Source: Marinoscillum sp. 108
GTDB taxonomy: Bacteria; Bacteroidota; Bacteroidia; Cytophagales; Cyclobacteriaceae
Assembly: GCF_902506655.1 (NCBI RefSeq)
Contig: NZ_LR734808.1
Location: 124,001 to 188,000 of the forward strand
Length of the DNA: 64,000 nt
Direction of reading: 5' to 3'
Position numbers and translations under genes: made by a program. A model generated the notes under the pieces. It did no database searches and had not been told where the DNA came from. It worked only from the letters and a program-made list of their open reading frames with translations. This document shows, piece by piece, positions 1 to 8,004 of the stretch (position 1 is its first letter; each line of letters begins with the position of its first letter).

Positions 1-2
1 AT

Positions 3-152
3 GACTGGACGGTAATCAACGAGAGTTTTGTCATATTTGGAGGATTCGCCGACAAACGACCAAAGGTTTCCTATGAGCCCGGTGCACCCAAGAAGGTATT
101 GCGGATCAAAGGGTCTGTGATCTTTGGTGGTGCTGAGGTGAAGGGCGTCTGA
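3..152 (+). CDS. C-terminal fragment of a LiaF-like membrane stress protein
   Basis: This is an open frame running in from the left edge and ending in TGA at 150-152. It encodes about 49 residues beginning DWTVINESFVIFGG and ending VIFGGAEVKGV. Alternating hydrophobic and FGG motifs followed by a short charged turn are what the C-terminal beta-rich domain of LiaF-type (DUF5668/YvqF) proteins looks like. In Bacteroidota such genes often precede a LytS-type kinase and LytTR regulator, as here, with a 52-base gap. The likely role is modulation of a cell-envelope stress two-component system. The N-terminal membrane part lies outside the window, so the family call rests on a short tail and its context. 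Confidence 0.6.
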   Translation, partial: DWTVINESFVIFGGFADKRPKVSYEPGAPKKVLRIKGSVIFGGAEVKGV

Positions 153-204
153 GTCCCGCTGGAAGTGGGGTCATTAAAAAAAACACAACCAACCGATTGT
201 CTGA

Positions 205-1254
205 ATGAGCCATCCCGTATTAAGAGGTTCTGGTAATAAAGTGTATTTGCTTGTCTGGGTACTGATGGTATTCCTGCATGGCACCGTGCTCTACTTCTAT
301 TACGGGTGGTCATTGGAGATCTCTGCGGCCGACAGCCTGGTTTACAATTTGCTGTTCGCCTCCATTGCTCCGGGTTTTTGGTACATCGTCACCTTTGCCA
401 GCCTCAGCAAGGACGATCTGGCCCTCGTGGGTACCCATCTGGCCGGTGCCACCATGGCCATCTTTCTTTGGGCGGCATTATCGGGAGTTGCGCTGCGCTT
501 CCTTTTCCCGGATCATCAGGAATATATGGCGTTCCTCAAACGGGCCTATATCTGGCGACTGATTATTGGTGTGATGTACTACAGCATTACAGTGCTGGTC
601 TTTTACCTGATCAAATATTATCAGGATTTGCAGGAGCGCACCCACAGGGAATTGGAACTTCAGAACCTGCTCAAAGACTCGGAACTGAGAATGCTCAAAT
701 CGCAGATCAATCCCCACTTTATCTTCAACAGCCTGAATTCTGTCAGCGCACTCACCGTTTCCAAACCAGAGGCGGCCAGGGAGATGGTGATCAAGCTGAG
801 TGATTTTCTGAGATACTCACTCGGGAAGGATAGCGTGCACATGAATACCCTGGCTCAGGAGCTGGACAATGCCACCCTCTATATGGACATAGAGAAGATA
901 CGTTTTGGCAGCAGGCTCAGGTTTGAAAAGGAAGTGGATGATGCCTGTTTGAAAGTGAATGTGCCCAACCTGATTTTGCAGCCCATTTTCGAAAATGCCA
1001 TTAAGTATGGAGTGCATGAGAGCATCCACGAAGTAACCATCCGACTGAAATGTGTGGGGCATCCGGGCATGTTGGAGATTCACATTGGTAATAACTTTGA
1101 TGAAGAGTCGATGCCTTCAAAAGGAGCGGGTATCGGGCTGGAGAATGTTCGCAGGAGGCTGGGGCTGGTCTATGGTAGAAATGATCTTCTGGAGGTAGAT
1201 CAGCAGGATGGGGAGTTTATGGTAAAGATTAAAATTCCGACAGAAAATGAATAA
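205..1254 (+). CDS. LytS-type sensor histidine kinase
   Basis: This 349-residue membrane kinase has four predicted transmembrane helices at roughly residues 12-34, 44-65, 75-99 and 116-137. A short coiled coil follows, then a His_kinase (PF06580-type) domain. The phosphoacceptor is H171 in the QINPHFIFNSLNS motif. The ATP-binding N-box includes N264 (IFENAIKYG) and the G-box is GAGIGLENVRRR near 307-318. It would phosphorylate the LytTR regulator encoded next, whose start codon overlaps this gene's end by 8 bases, which suggests translational coupling. There is no separate sensory domain, so the membrane helices or the LiaF-like neighbour may do the sensing. The ATG at 205 leaves the first helix intact. 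The stimulus is unknown. Confidence 0.92.
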   Translation: MSHPVLRGSGNKVYLLVWVLMVFLHGTVLYFYYGWSLEISAADSLVYNLLFASIAPGFWYIVTFASLSKDDLALVGTHLAGATMAIFLWAALSGVALRFLFPDHQEYMAFLKRAYIWRLIIGVMYYSITVLVFYLIKYYQDLQERTHRELELQNLLKDSELRMLKSQINPHFIFNSLNSVSALTVSKPEAAREMVIKLSDFLRYSLGKDSVHMNTLAQELDNATLYMDIEKIRFGSRLRFEKEVDDACLKVNVPNLILQPIFENAIKYGVHESIHEVTIRLKCVGHPGMLEIHIGNNFDEESMPSKGAGIGLENVRRRLGLVYGRNDLLEVDQQDGEFMVKIKIPTENE

Positions 1255-1999
1255 AATACGTGCATTGATCATTGATGATGAAGAGCTGGCCCGGGAGGTC
1301 ATCAGAACTTATCTGGAAAAAGATGAAACGATTACTCTGATCGGAGAATGTGCCAATGGCTTTGATGGGTTCAAGGAGATCAATGATCAGAAGCCTGATT
1401 TGGTGTTTTTGGATGTGATGATGCCCAAACTCACTGGGTTTGAGATGCTTGAGCTGTTGGATGAGCCTCCTGTAGTGATTTTTAGCACAGCGCACGACGA
1501 GTTTGCCATTCGGGCATTTGAGCAGAATGCCATTGATTACCTGCTGAAGCCCTATTCTTACGATCGGTTTGCAGATGCCCTTACCAAGGCCAAGTCAAAA
1601 CTGGCGATGGAGGTGCCTTCGGCGAAAGGCCTTTCTGAGGTGGTGGTGCAGAACAAGGATCATTCAGGGATTCTTTCGCGGGTGGCCGTGCGCACAGGCA
1701 GTAAAATCCAGATCATCCCTGTGGGCAAGATCAGATACCTGGAGGCCATGGACGACTATGTGAAGCTACACACCGAGCAGGGCGTATTTTTAAAGCAGGA
1801 TACCATGAAGTACTACGATGAGCATCTGCCTGCCGAGGACTTCATTCGGATTCATCGCTCTTACATTGTGCGCATCAAAGAAATAGCCAGGCTGGAGCTG
1901 ATGGGCAAAGACAGTCATGTGGTCTTTTTACATGATAATACACAGCTATCAGTGAGCCGGTCGGGATACGCTCTACTGAAAGAAGCACTGGGGTTTTAG
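1247..1999 (+). CDS. LytTR-family response regulator
   Basis: This is a 250-residue cytoplasmic transcription factor. The N-terminal receiver domain (about 4-120) has the acidic pair D10/D11, phosphoacceptor D56 (LVFLDVMMP) and the switch region with K102-P103 (LLKPYS). The C-terminal LytTR DNA-binding domain (about 145-245) contains the family pattern IRYLEAMDDYVKLHT and FIRIHRSYIV. It is translationally coupled to the preceding kinase (8-base overlap) and would act on promoters carrying paired 9-base direct repeats. Its stop overlaps by 4 bases with the stop of the convergent MFS gene. A pair of 9-base repeats with the LytTR-typical 12-base spacer lies 1.3 kb downstream at 3327-3356 and is a candidate target. 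Confidence 0.94.
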   Translation: MNKIRALIIDDEELAREVIRTYLEKDETITLIGECANGFDGFKEINDQKPDLVFLDVMMPKLTGFEMLELLDEPPVVIFSTAHDEFAIRAFEQNAIDYLLKPYSYDRFADALTKAKSKLAMEVPSAKGLSEVVVQNKDHSGILSRVAVRTGSKIQIIPVGKIRYLEAMDDYVKLHTEQGVFLKQDTMKYYDEHLPAEDFIRIHRSYIVRIKEIARLELMGKDSHVVFLHDNTQLSVSRSGYALLKEALGF

Positions 2000-3180
2000 G
2001 CAACCACTTCAACAGCCGCCGCCATCTTGCGCCTGGATGCTTTACGCATTTGTATGATGCCGAGGGCCAAAAACACACCGGCAAAGGCCATCAGCGCACC
2101 TACCACATCCGCAGAGGTGAATCCGTAGCCCATCGCAATGGGAAGGCCTGCCAGGTAAGCACCCGAGGCATTTCCCATATTAAAGGCACTTTGATTGAGG
2201 GAAGAACCCAACATCTCAGAGCCCCTGGCAGTGTTGATCATGGCCATTTGGATGGGTGCTGCCACACAGAAGGCTCCAAATCCGATGATGAAGGTCATCA
2301 CCAGCACGGCTACCGGATCATGAGCCAGGTACACATTGGCCAGCAGGAGGAGAGTCATCACCCCCAGCGCCAACACCACCGCATAAATGGGTTGCATCTT
2401 CTCGGCGAGTTTGGCACCTGCTATGTTTCCTGCAAACATGCCGCAACCTGCCAATATCATCGCATAGCTGACCATGCCCGGGTCGTGCCCGGCCACCTCA
2501 GTAATCAGCGGGGCAATGTAGCTATACCAGGCAAAGAACCCACCTGTGCCGATGGTGGTCAGCAGCACGACCATCCATAATTCAGCTTTTTTGAGGATTT
2601 GAAAGTCTTCACTCATGGACTGCTCAGATGACTGAGCGAGTGCTGGCATCCAAAACCGGAGACTGGTGATGGTGATGATGCCCACAATCCCCACCACAAA
2701 AAAGGCCATGCTCCAGTGAAACTCCTGTCCCAGATAGGTGCCAAATGGCACCCCAATGATATTGGCCAGGGTAAGCCCGGAAAACATGGCAGCAATCGCC
2801 TGAGCCTCTTTGCCAGGCCTGGCCAGGCGGCTGGCCACTACTGCGCCAATCCCAAAAAAGGCACCGTGCGGCAGTGCGGAGAGAAATCTAAACAGCATCA
2901 GAGACCAGTAACTATTGGCAAAACCCGACAGTGAGTTGAAGACAGTAAACCACACCATCAGACCGATGAGCATCTTGTGAGCGGGCCATTTGCTGCCCAA
3001 TGCCGTGAGGAGGGGAGCACCCACCACCACGCCTATGGCATAGGCCGAAATGAAGTGGCCGGCCTCTGGGATGGTAATGTCCATCGAGGTGGCGATTTCC
3101 GGAAGGATGCCCATGATCACAAACTCCGTCATGCCGATTCCGAATCCTCCTGCTGCCAGAGAAATAAGAGATTTTTTCAT
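1996..3180 (-). CDS. MFS transporter, AraJ-like (DHA1 drug/sugar efflux type)
   Basis: This 394-residue inner-membrane proton antiporter has the twelve hydrophobic helices of the major facilitator superfamily. The start used is the ATG at 3180 (MKKSLISLAAGGFGIGMTEF). An upstream in-frame ATG at 3207 would add nine residues in front of an already good first helix. Visible DHA1 features are GMTEFVIMGILPEIA in helix 1, GAPLLTALGSKWPAHK (the motif A region) and RFLSALPHGAFFGIGAVVAS in helix 4, which is characteristic of AraJ/YdhP/NepI efflux permeases. The substrate cannot be deduced. It is convergent with the LytTR regulator, overlapping by 4 bases, and a 407-base intergenic region lies upstream of its start. 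Confidence 0.88.
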   Translation of the reverse strand: MKKSLISLAAGGFGIGMTEFVIMGILPEIATSMDITIPEAGHFISAYAIGVVVGAPLLTALGSKWPAHKMLIGLMVWFTVFNSLSGFANSYWSLMLFRFLSALPHGAFFGIGAVVASRLARPGKEAQAIAAMFSGLTLANIIGVPFGTYLGQEFHWSMAFFVVGIVGIITITSLRFWMPALAQSSEQSMSEDFQILKKAELWMVVLLTTIGTGGFFAWYSYIAPLITEVAGHDPGMVSYAMILAGCGMFAGNIAGAKLAEKMQPIYAVVLALGVMTLLLLANVYLAHDPVAVLVMTFIIGFGAFCVAAPIQMAMINTARGSEMLGSSLNQSAFNMGNASGAYLAGLPIAMGYGFTSADVVGALMAFAGVFLALGIIQMRKASRRKMAAAVEVVA

Positions 3181-3318
3181 GATTTGGATGCTAAATATAT
3201 GGTTCACCGATCAGCTACATCAGCCGATCAGCATTGGGTTTGGTACTCACAGAGGAATGGGGGCTGAGCAAAACCGAATGTTACTTTTTACTCATTCTTC
3301 ATTGAGCGGCAAAGCTCC

Positions 3319-3367
3319 GTAATTATTGCGAATCTGAATAGTTTATGTGCGAATCTTTGATAATTAC
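3319..3367. promoter_or_regulatory. Candidate operator: nested inverted and direct repeats
   Basis: Within the 407-base gap between the MFS gene and the beta-lactamase-like gene, an 8-base inverted repeat (GTAATTAT at 3319-3326, ATAATTAC at 3360-3367) encloses two exact copies of TGCGAATCT at 3327-3335 and 3348-3356. The 9-base repeats are separated by 12 bases, the spacing used by LytTR-family dimers. The repeat sequence is not a good match to the best-known LytTR consensus, so the link to the nearby LytTR regulator is inference. Nothing else recognisable was seen in 3181-3587. Confidence 0.4.
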
Positions 3368-3587
3368 TGATCTGGCAGAGGTGTTTCGTGTGTGTTTTGT
3401 CAATGGATTGTCGGCACTGTGACGAGCTTTCCAGTGGACAGAGAGCTTTCTTGCGTCATGAGTGATAGCTGTGCATCATCGTTGACAGGCACTCCTCAAA
3501 CTTGATAGCTTTTGCTTCATAGTGCTTTAGTGTGCTTCACGGTACCGAAAGACCTTTGCCAAAAGTTCTAATCCAAATAATATCACC

Positions 3588-4601
3588 ATGAAAAAGATTC
3601 CCTCGTTACTTACGTACTTTGTGATCGGTTTTGCCCTGGCGCTTACTCCGGGCTGTTCATTGCTGCCTCCGCTGCCAGACACTGTGGAGCAGGAAGTAGA
3701 AAATGCCTTAGCCCGGGGCTTCGATGGCATCATTGTCTACGTGGAGCAAGGCGGGGAGCCTGCGCTCTATGCCGCCGGATGGAAAAACAGGGAAGACAAA
3801 ATTCCAGCCGACCCTCACGCTCTGTTCAAGATTGCCAGCATCAGCAAGCTGTACATCGCAGCAGCCGCTGCCAAAATGGTGCATGAAGAGCGCCTGTCTC
3901 TGGACAAAACACTCGCCGAATACCTTCCTGAATTGGCCGGGCGCATAGCGCACGCAGAAAAAATCACGCTGAGAATGATGCTCAAGCACCGGAGTGGCAT
4001 TCCCAACTTCACCGACATGCCAGACTACCCCTGGGACAACCCACCCCGGGACAATAGGGAAATTTTGGAGCTGGTGCTGGACAGGTCGGCTGAGTTTGAG
4101 CCCAACAAAAAATACCGGTATTCCAATACCAATTACCTGCTGATAGGCGCTATCATGGACAGTACGCTGGGGCATAGCCACCATCAGTACATCAAAGAGG
4201 AAATTCTCAAGCCGCTCGGATTGAACCATACCTACAGCCTGCTGAGCGAAGTAGATTTGGACGATGTGATGAGCGGATACCACGTGGGGTATGAGCCTGA
4301 CATCAAGTACAATGACTTCATACAGCCCGGAGGCTCTATGGTGGCCACTGCAGAAGACGTGGGGATCTTCCTGAGAGCTCTCAACGACGGCTCACTCTTC
4401 AGTGAAGACGAGCAGGCCATCTATTCTTCCATATACAGGTATGAGCACACAGGCCTGCTGCCGGGGTATCAGAGCATTGCCCAATACCACAAGGAGCTGG
4501 ATGCGGTGGTCATCCAGTTTGTGAACACCAGTGGGGGCAGCATGTGGATGAAATCTGAAGCCGTATACCGGCGCGTCGTTCGGATTTTGAAAAGGCAGTG
4601 A
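3588..4601 (+). CDS. Serine beta-lactamase/DD-peptidase-family lipoprotein
   Basis: This is a 337-residue protein of the class C beta-lactamase/penicillin-binding (PF00144) superfamily. The N-terminus is a lipoprotein signal with C23 as the probable lipidated cysteine (LTPGC). The active-site motifs are present: S84-x-x-K87 (SISK), Y178-S-N180 and H287-T-G289. The fold and spacing fit a D-alanyl-D-alanine carboxypeptidase, an esterase or a related hydrolase attached to a periplasmic membrane face. A clinical-type beta-lactamase is not implied, because many environmental members are esterases or peptidases. It stands alone, divergent from the MFS gene. Confidence 0.88.
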   Translation: MKKIPSLLTYFVIGFALALTPGCSLLPPLPDTVEQEVENALARGFDGIIVYVEQGGEPALYAAGWKNREDKIPADPHALFKIASISKLYIAAAAAKMVHEERLSLDKTLAEYLPELAGRIAHAEKITLRMMLKHRSGIPNFTDMPDYPWDNPPRDNREILELVLDRSAEFEPNKKYRYSNTNYLLIGAIMDSTLGHSHHQYIKEEILKPLGLNHTYSLLSEVDLDDVMSGYHVGYEPDIKYNDFIQPGGSMVATAEDVGIFLRALNDGSLFSEDEQAIYSSIYRYEHTGLLPGYQSIAQYHKELDAVVIQFVNTSGGSMWMKSEAVYRRVVRILKRQ

Positions 4602-4935
4602 CCCACCAAAGATCCAAATGATGACATCATACTGGGGATCGGAGGCTACTGTGGCATATGGCCGACAATGGTTTGTTCAGGAGTGAAAAAAAGCTAGATT
4701 TGGTAAGGTTACAAGCGACTAAGAGCCATGGTGGTTGTTGGTTGTTGTGCGACATAGTGGTCTGGATAAGATAAGACCCAGCCCGGGCCACGGGCCCCGG
4801 CTGGGTGGGCAGCACTCAGGCTGTGGCCGGCGTATCCGGCTCGGTGCTGGATTTGCCCTTGCGGGCTTAATCTTAAATTCAATTGTTTCCTAAAAAAGAA
4901 ACTTTTATGTTTGTTCCAGCGTTAAATTTTATCAC
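4602..4935. other. 334-base intergenic stretch with hairpin and repeat fragment
   Basis: No gene is supported here. Positions 4669-4730 hold a diverged copy of the segment GTTTGTTCAG...TAGATTTGGTA...TAAGAGCCAT, also found near 8330, 9630 and 14520. Positions 4776-4806 form a strong GC-rich hairpin. The last ~60 bases are AT-rich and probably contain the promoter of the following toxin-antitoxin pair. Confidence 0.5.
4776..4806. repeat. GC-rich hairpin
   Basis: The arms ACCCAGCCCGGGCC (4776-4789) and GGGCCCCGGCTGGGT (4792-4806) pair along almost their whole length with one mismatch around a 2-3 base loop. No U-run follows directly, so a simple intrinsic terminator is not certain. The word CCAGCCCGG also occurs in the long repeats further right, so it may be a remnant of the same family. 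Confidence 0.55.
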
Positions 4936-5268
4936 TTGAAGAGATTTGAAGTAAGCTTTCTTGAGGAAGCAGTAGAATTCCTTGATCGATTAGATGAAAA
5001 GGCAAGAGAAAAAATTATTTATAATGTTAAGAAGGCTCAAATGTCCAATGATAAAGAGCTTTTCAAAAAGCTAACCAATGACATTTGGGAATTCAGAACA
5101 CTCTTCAAAAAGACATATTACCGCTTATTCGCTTTCTGGGACAAGACTGGAAGTACTGAAACACTCATCTTAACAACCCATGGGCTTGTGAAGAAGACAG
5201 GTAAAACTCCTAAAGGCGAAATTGAACATGCTGAGCAGATTAGAAAAAGATATTTTGAAAACAAATAG
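4936..5268 (+). CDS. HigB-like (Gp49/DUF891) RelE-superfamily toxin
   Basis: This 110-residue basic protein has the RelE/ParE-superfamily pattern of the Gp49/HigB group: an N-terminal helical hairpin (FLEEAVEFLDRLDEKAREK), the central DIWEFRTLFKKTYYRLFAFWD strand-turn-strand, and a C-terminal motif KKTGKTPKGEIEHAEQIRKRYF. Family members are ribosome-dependent mRNA endonucleases neutralised by the following Xre-type antitoxin. The frame opens with TTG at 4936 and no nearby in-frame ATG preserves the first strand, so a weak start is likely. The antitoxin starts 2 bases after the stop, so this is a toxin-first operon as in higBA. It begins the accessory region. Confidence 0.85.
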   Translation: MKRFEVSFLEEAVEFLDRLDEKAREKIIYNVKKAQMSNDKELFKKLTNDIWEFRTLFKKTYYRLFAFWDKTGSTETLILTTHGLVKKTGKTPKGEIEHAEQIRKRYFENK

Positions 5269-5270
5269 TT

Positions 5271-5591
5271 ATGGCAGCTCTAAAAACATACACCCTTGAC
5301 GAAGTAACCGATAAATTTATCGGTAAAAGAGGAACCGCGAAAAGAGAAGCATTTGAATATGAGCTTAAGCTTGACCTTTTAGGAGAAGCAATCAAACGCG
5401 CCCGAAAAGAACGGAATCTCACGCAGGAACAACTGGGAGAACTCGTTGGTGTCAAAAAGGCTCAAATTTCCAAATTGGAGAATAGCTTAACTGATGCAAG
5501 GTTTGAAACCATCATCAAGGTTTTTAAAGCCTTGAACGCAAAAATCAACTTCAACGTGGAACTTCTGAACGAACACGTGGAGCTGGCTTAA
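5271..5591 (+). CDS. HigA-like Xre-family antitoxin
   Basis: This 106-residue protein has a Cro/C1-type helix-turn-helix at about residues 37-92 (LGEAIKRARKERNLTQEQL ... KKAQISKLEN). A 36-residue N-terminal extension rich in charged residues probably contacts the toxin. It should bind and neutralise the HigB-like product encoded 2 bases upstream and repress the shared promoter, as known for higBA pairs. A 239-base spacer carrying one copy of the accessory-region repeat follows it. Confidence 0.87.
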   Translation: MAALKTYTLDEVTDKFIGKRGTAKREAFEYELKLDLLGEAIKRARKERNLTQEQLGELVGVKKAQISKLENSLTDARFETIIKVFKALNAKINFNVELLNEHVELA

Positions 5592-5610
5592 AAGCCGATG
5601 GCAATCGTAG

Positions 5611-5750
5611 CTGTTGCACAACCCCTCCAACATCTAAACATGATGGGTAGGCCAGTGCCGTAGACTCAACCCGAAGCTCAACTTCCTGGCGGGACGGCCT
5701 GACAGAATCCCGGGCGGGCGATGGCTCCGATAACTATCGGAATAGGGTAG
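5611..5750. repeat. Accessory-region intergenic repeat, copy A
   Basis: It begins CTGTTGCACAACCCCTCC and continues through AGTGCCGTAGACTCAACCCGA and GGCGGGACGGCC to CCGATAACTATCGG and AATAGGGT. The order of these words is the same in the copies at 8005 and 9289. The block CCGATA-AC-TATCGG is a perfect 6-base inverted repeat. The remainder to 5830 contains a second GCCCGATAGC word and presumably the promoter of the DUF433 gene. Confidence 0.8.
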
Positions 5751-5830
5751 CCGCAGACATACGCCCGATAGCTCGTTACAGGCATCTCTGCCATTCGGAG
5801 TTACAGCGGAAACTATTTAACTTTGATATT

Positions 5831-6058
5831 ATGGAATGGCGAGAACATGTAATATCGGATAACAACGTCCTACTGGGCAAGCCTATAGTCAAGGGAACAA
5901 GGGTTTCCGTGGAGCACATCATCGGTTTACTTGCTCAAGGGTGGACCGAACAACAAATTCTGGACAACTACCCGCGTTTGACCCAGGAATCTTTACAGGC
6001 CGTTTTCGCATACATACAAGAGTGTCTGAAAGATGGTCTTCTTCATTCGAACGCCTAA
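5831..6058 (+). CDS. DUF433 family putative antitoxin
   Basis: This 75-residue protein matches the DUF433 family (VapB-like antitoxins with a winged-helix-like fold). It has the typical opening with SDNNVLLGKPIVKGTRVSVEHIIGLLAQGWTEQQILDNYP and a final helix SLQAVFAYIQECL. Such genes usually precede a DUF5615 PIN-like gene, and that gene starts here 12 bases downstream. The pair is best read as a VapBC-like toxin-antitoxin module. Toxicity has been shown for few members, so the function is inferred from family and order. Confidence 0.85.
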   Translation: MEWREHVISDNNVLLGKPIVKGTRVSVEHIIGLLAQGWTEQQILDNYPRLTQESLQAVFAYIQECLKDGLLHSNA

Positions 6059-6070
6059 CTTCTTCTTACC

Positions 6071-6424
6071 TTGAAATTTCTAGCGAACGAAAATGTTCCG
6101 GTTTCAAGTGTCAACTATTTGAAATCCAAAGGCTATGATATCACCTCAATTGGAGTTGACGAGGCTGGAGTATCAGATCAACAGGTTATGGATATCGCTA
6201 CCAAACAAGATCGAACGATAATAACCTATGATAGTGATTATGGAGAACTAATCTTCAAATATGGATTCAAGCCGAACGCCGGAGTGATTTTCATCCGCCA
6301 GCAACCAACTGAACCGCTGGAAACGGCCAAAATAATTGAGCAACTAACATCCAACACTACCTTGTCTTTCGAACGAACTTTAACGGTAGTTGACTTGAAC
6401 TCACTAAGACAGAAGAAGTATTGA
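6071..6424 (+). CDS. DUF5615 PIN-like putative toxin
   Basis: This 117-residue protein has the DUF5615 (Mut7-C/PIN-like) pattern. The opening is KFLANENVP (the conserved LADENVP-type acidic site), followed by a central IGVDEAGVSDQQVMDIATKQDRTIITYDSDYGELIF, where the acidic residues of the TYDSDYG motif would form the metal site of a ribonuclease. The start is TTG at 6071. The first ATG downstream would remove the first beta strand and catalytic acidic residue, so TTG is preferred. It is partnered with the DUF433 gene just upstream. A partial repeat begins only a few bases after its stop. Confidence 0.84.
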   Translation: MKFLANENVPVSSVNYLKSKGYDITSIGVDEAGVSDQQVMDIATKQDRTIITYDSDYGELIFKYGFKPNAGVIFIRQQPTEPLETAKIIEQLTSNTTLSFERTLTVVDLNSLRQKKY

Positions 6425-6428
6425 AATA

Positions 6429-6565
6429 GCGGGACGGCTCGACAGAATTCCGGGTGTGCGGAGGCTCCGATAACTATCGGAATAGGGTAGGAAGCAATCA
6501 TTCTGTCATGATTTTTGGTTACTTTTCATCACAGGTAAAGTAAGAGCCAGCCCGGCTTGAGGGAG
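6429..6565. repeat. Accessory-region intergenic repeat, copy B (5'-truncated)
   Basis: This copy lacks the opening GTTGC...AACCCGA block and starts at GGGACGGCTCGACAGAATTCCGGG. It then carries CCGATAACTATCGG, ATTCTGTCATGATTTTTGG, a degenerate version of the GTTACTTTT/AAAAGTAAC hairpin, and AGCCAGCCCGGCTTGAGGG. It begins within a few bases of the DUF5615 stop codon, as expected if the repeat or the gene was inserted there. Confidence 0.8.
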
Positions 6566-6594
6566 TTGGCACCACTAGTCGAAAAGAATTACTC

Positions 6595-7416
6595 ATGAAC
6601 TATGAAACCTTCGCACCTCATCCGGACTTAGATGCTATTGTAAAGTGTCATTGGATTTTAGAGGTGCCAGATGACATGGAGGCTCCTAAACAGCGAGTAA
6701 TTGCTGACGGTTGTATTGAAATGTGCTTCATTCTTGGAGATGATGTGCGAAGATTTACCTCTGAAACTGACTATATTATTCAACCCCGAGCAATGGTGTT
6801 TGGGCAGATTACTAAGCCCTGTTATGTGCAACCCACGGGCTATGTGAACACTTTTGCTGTTCGATTTTATCCCTATGGTTTTGCCAATTTCATCACGAGA
6901 CCAATTCGTGAATTGGCTGACAAGGAAACACCCCTAACATCTTTGTTTGAAGAGCAATCGGTAAGAGTGCTGGAACAAAAAATTATCGAAGCTCCATCCA
7001 CCAGATCAAGAATAGAATTGGTTGAAAATTTCTTGCTAGGCAAACTCAAAGATCAATCAATTATTGAAAATATTGTAAAATCGACAATTGATGCCCTCTC
7101 ACAAACTAAAGGCAAAATGTCCATTAACTCTATACTTAAAGATGATCTATCCAAAAGAAGAAACCTTGAGCGGAAATTCTCAAAGCAAGTGGGAATTAGT
7201 CCCAAACAGCTAGGCAAAATCATAAGGTTACAAGCCGCCCTAAAATTGATCCTGAATAACAAAGGAGAAAAATTGACTCAGATCGCCTATGAGAGCGAAT
7301 ACTACGATCAAGCTCATTTCATCAAAGACTTCAAAGAATTTACCGGAACAAATCCTAAGGAATATTTGAGTGATGATCAAATGATCCTTTCATCCCTTAT
7401 TTATTCAAAAGGCTAA
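6595..7416 (+). CDS. AraC-family transcriptional regulator
   Basis: This 273-residue protein has an N-terminal DUF6597-type beta-barrel sensing domain (YETFAPHPDLDAIVKCHWILEVPD, then RVIADGCIEMCFILGD and YVNTFAVRFYPYGFANF). A C-terminal AraC double helix-turn-helix spans about residues 175-265, with SKRRNLERKFSKQVGISPKQL in the first half and LTQIAYESEYYDQAHFIKDFKEFTG in the second. It likely activates a nearby target in response to a small ligand. The exported VOC protein 70 bases downstream on the same strand is the obvious candidate. Confidence 0.9.
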   Translation: MNYETFAPHPDLDAIVKCHWILEVPDDMEAPKQRVIADGCIEMCFILGDDVRRFTSETDYIIQPRAMVFGQITKPCYVQPTGYVNTFAVRFYPYGFANFITRPIRELADKETPLTSLFEEQSVRVLEQKIIEAPSTRSRIELVENFLLGKLKDQSIIENIVKSTIDALSQTKGKMSINSILKDDLSKRRNLERKFSKQVGISPKQLGKIIRLQAALKLILNNKGEKLTQIAYESEYYDQAHFIKDFKEFTGTNPKEYLSDDQMILSSLIYSKG

Positions 7417-7486
7417 GCTGTCGCAGTTTTACAATTTCCGTCTTTCGAACTGGTGTAACTATGCATTACATCCAAGTAGATTAAAA

Positions 7487-7975
7487 ATGAAAAACAAAAT
7501 TTACAAAGCAGCAATTATACTGTCAATGGGCTTCATTACCTACGTCAATCCGACTGAAACTATGGCTCAAACAGAGGCTTTATCAAGTAACCAAAATAGT
7601 AATGACATGAGTAGTTTTATATCAATATTTGAAATCCCTGCCACAGACCTATCAAGAGCAGTCAACTTTTATCAAGCAATTTTGAATATTAAGATTGAAA
7701 AAATGGAAATGCCGGGAATGGAAATGGGAATATTTCCCTACGAAGGACAACTGGTGACAGGAGTAATAGTGAAAGGAGATGGCTATAATCCTTCGGCCGA
7801 TGGTGTGACCATATACCTAAATGGTGGAGATAATCTTCAAATCATACTTGATAAAGTGGAGGAGAGTGGAGGGAAAATTATTGTGCCTAAAACGCCCCAT
7901 GCAGATGAAAGCGGATTTTTCGCAATGTTTCTTGACACGGAAGGGAATAAAATGGGATTGCACTCTCCAAACTGA
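7487..7975 (+). CDS. Exported VOC (glyoxalase/dioxygenase-fold) protein
   Basis: This 162-residue protein has a probable signal peptide (residues 1-27, ending TMAQ) followed by a single VOC domain (about 45-160). The domain shows the typical IFEIPATDLSRAVNFYQAILN opening, repeated betaalphabetabetabeta modules, and FFAMFLDTEGNKMGLHS at the end. Most VOC proteins of this type are cytoplasmic, so the N-terminal export signal is unusual. It follows the AraC regulator on the same strand. The substrate is unknown: lactoylglutathione lyase-like, antibiotic-binding and dioxygenase members all share the fold. Confidence 0.82.
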   Translation: MKNKIYKAAIILSMGFITYVNPTETMAQTEALSSNQNSNDMSSFISIFEIPATDLSRAVNFYQAILNIKIEKMEMPGMEMGIFPYEGQLVTGVIVKGDGYNPSADGVTIYLNGGDNLQIILDKVEESGGKIIVPKTPHADESGFFAMFLDTEGNKMGLHSPN

Positions 7976-8004
7976 CCTAAGATAACAAGCCCATAACAAA
8001 CGCA

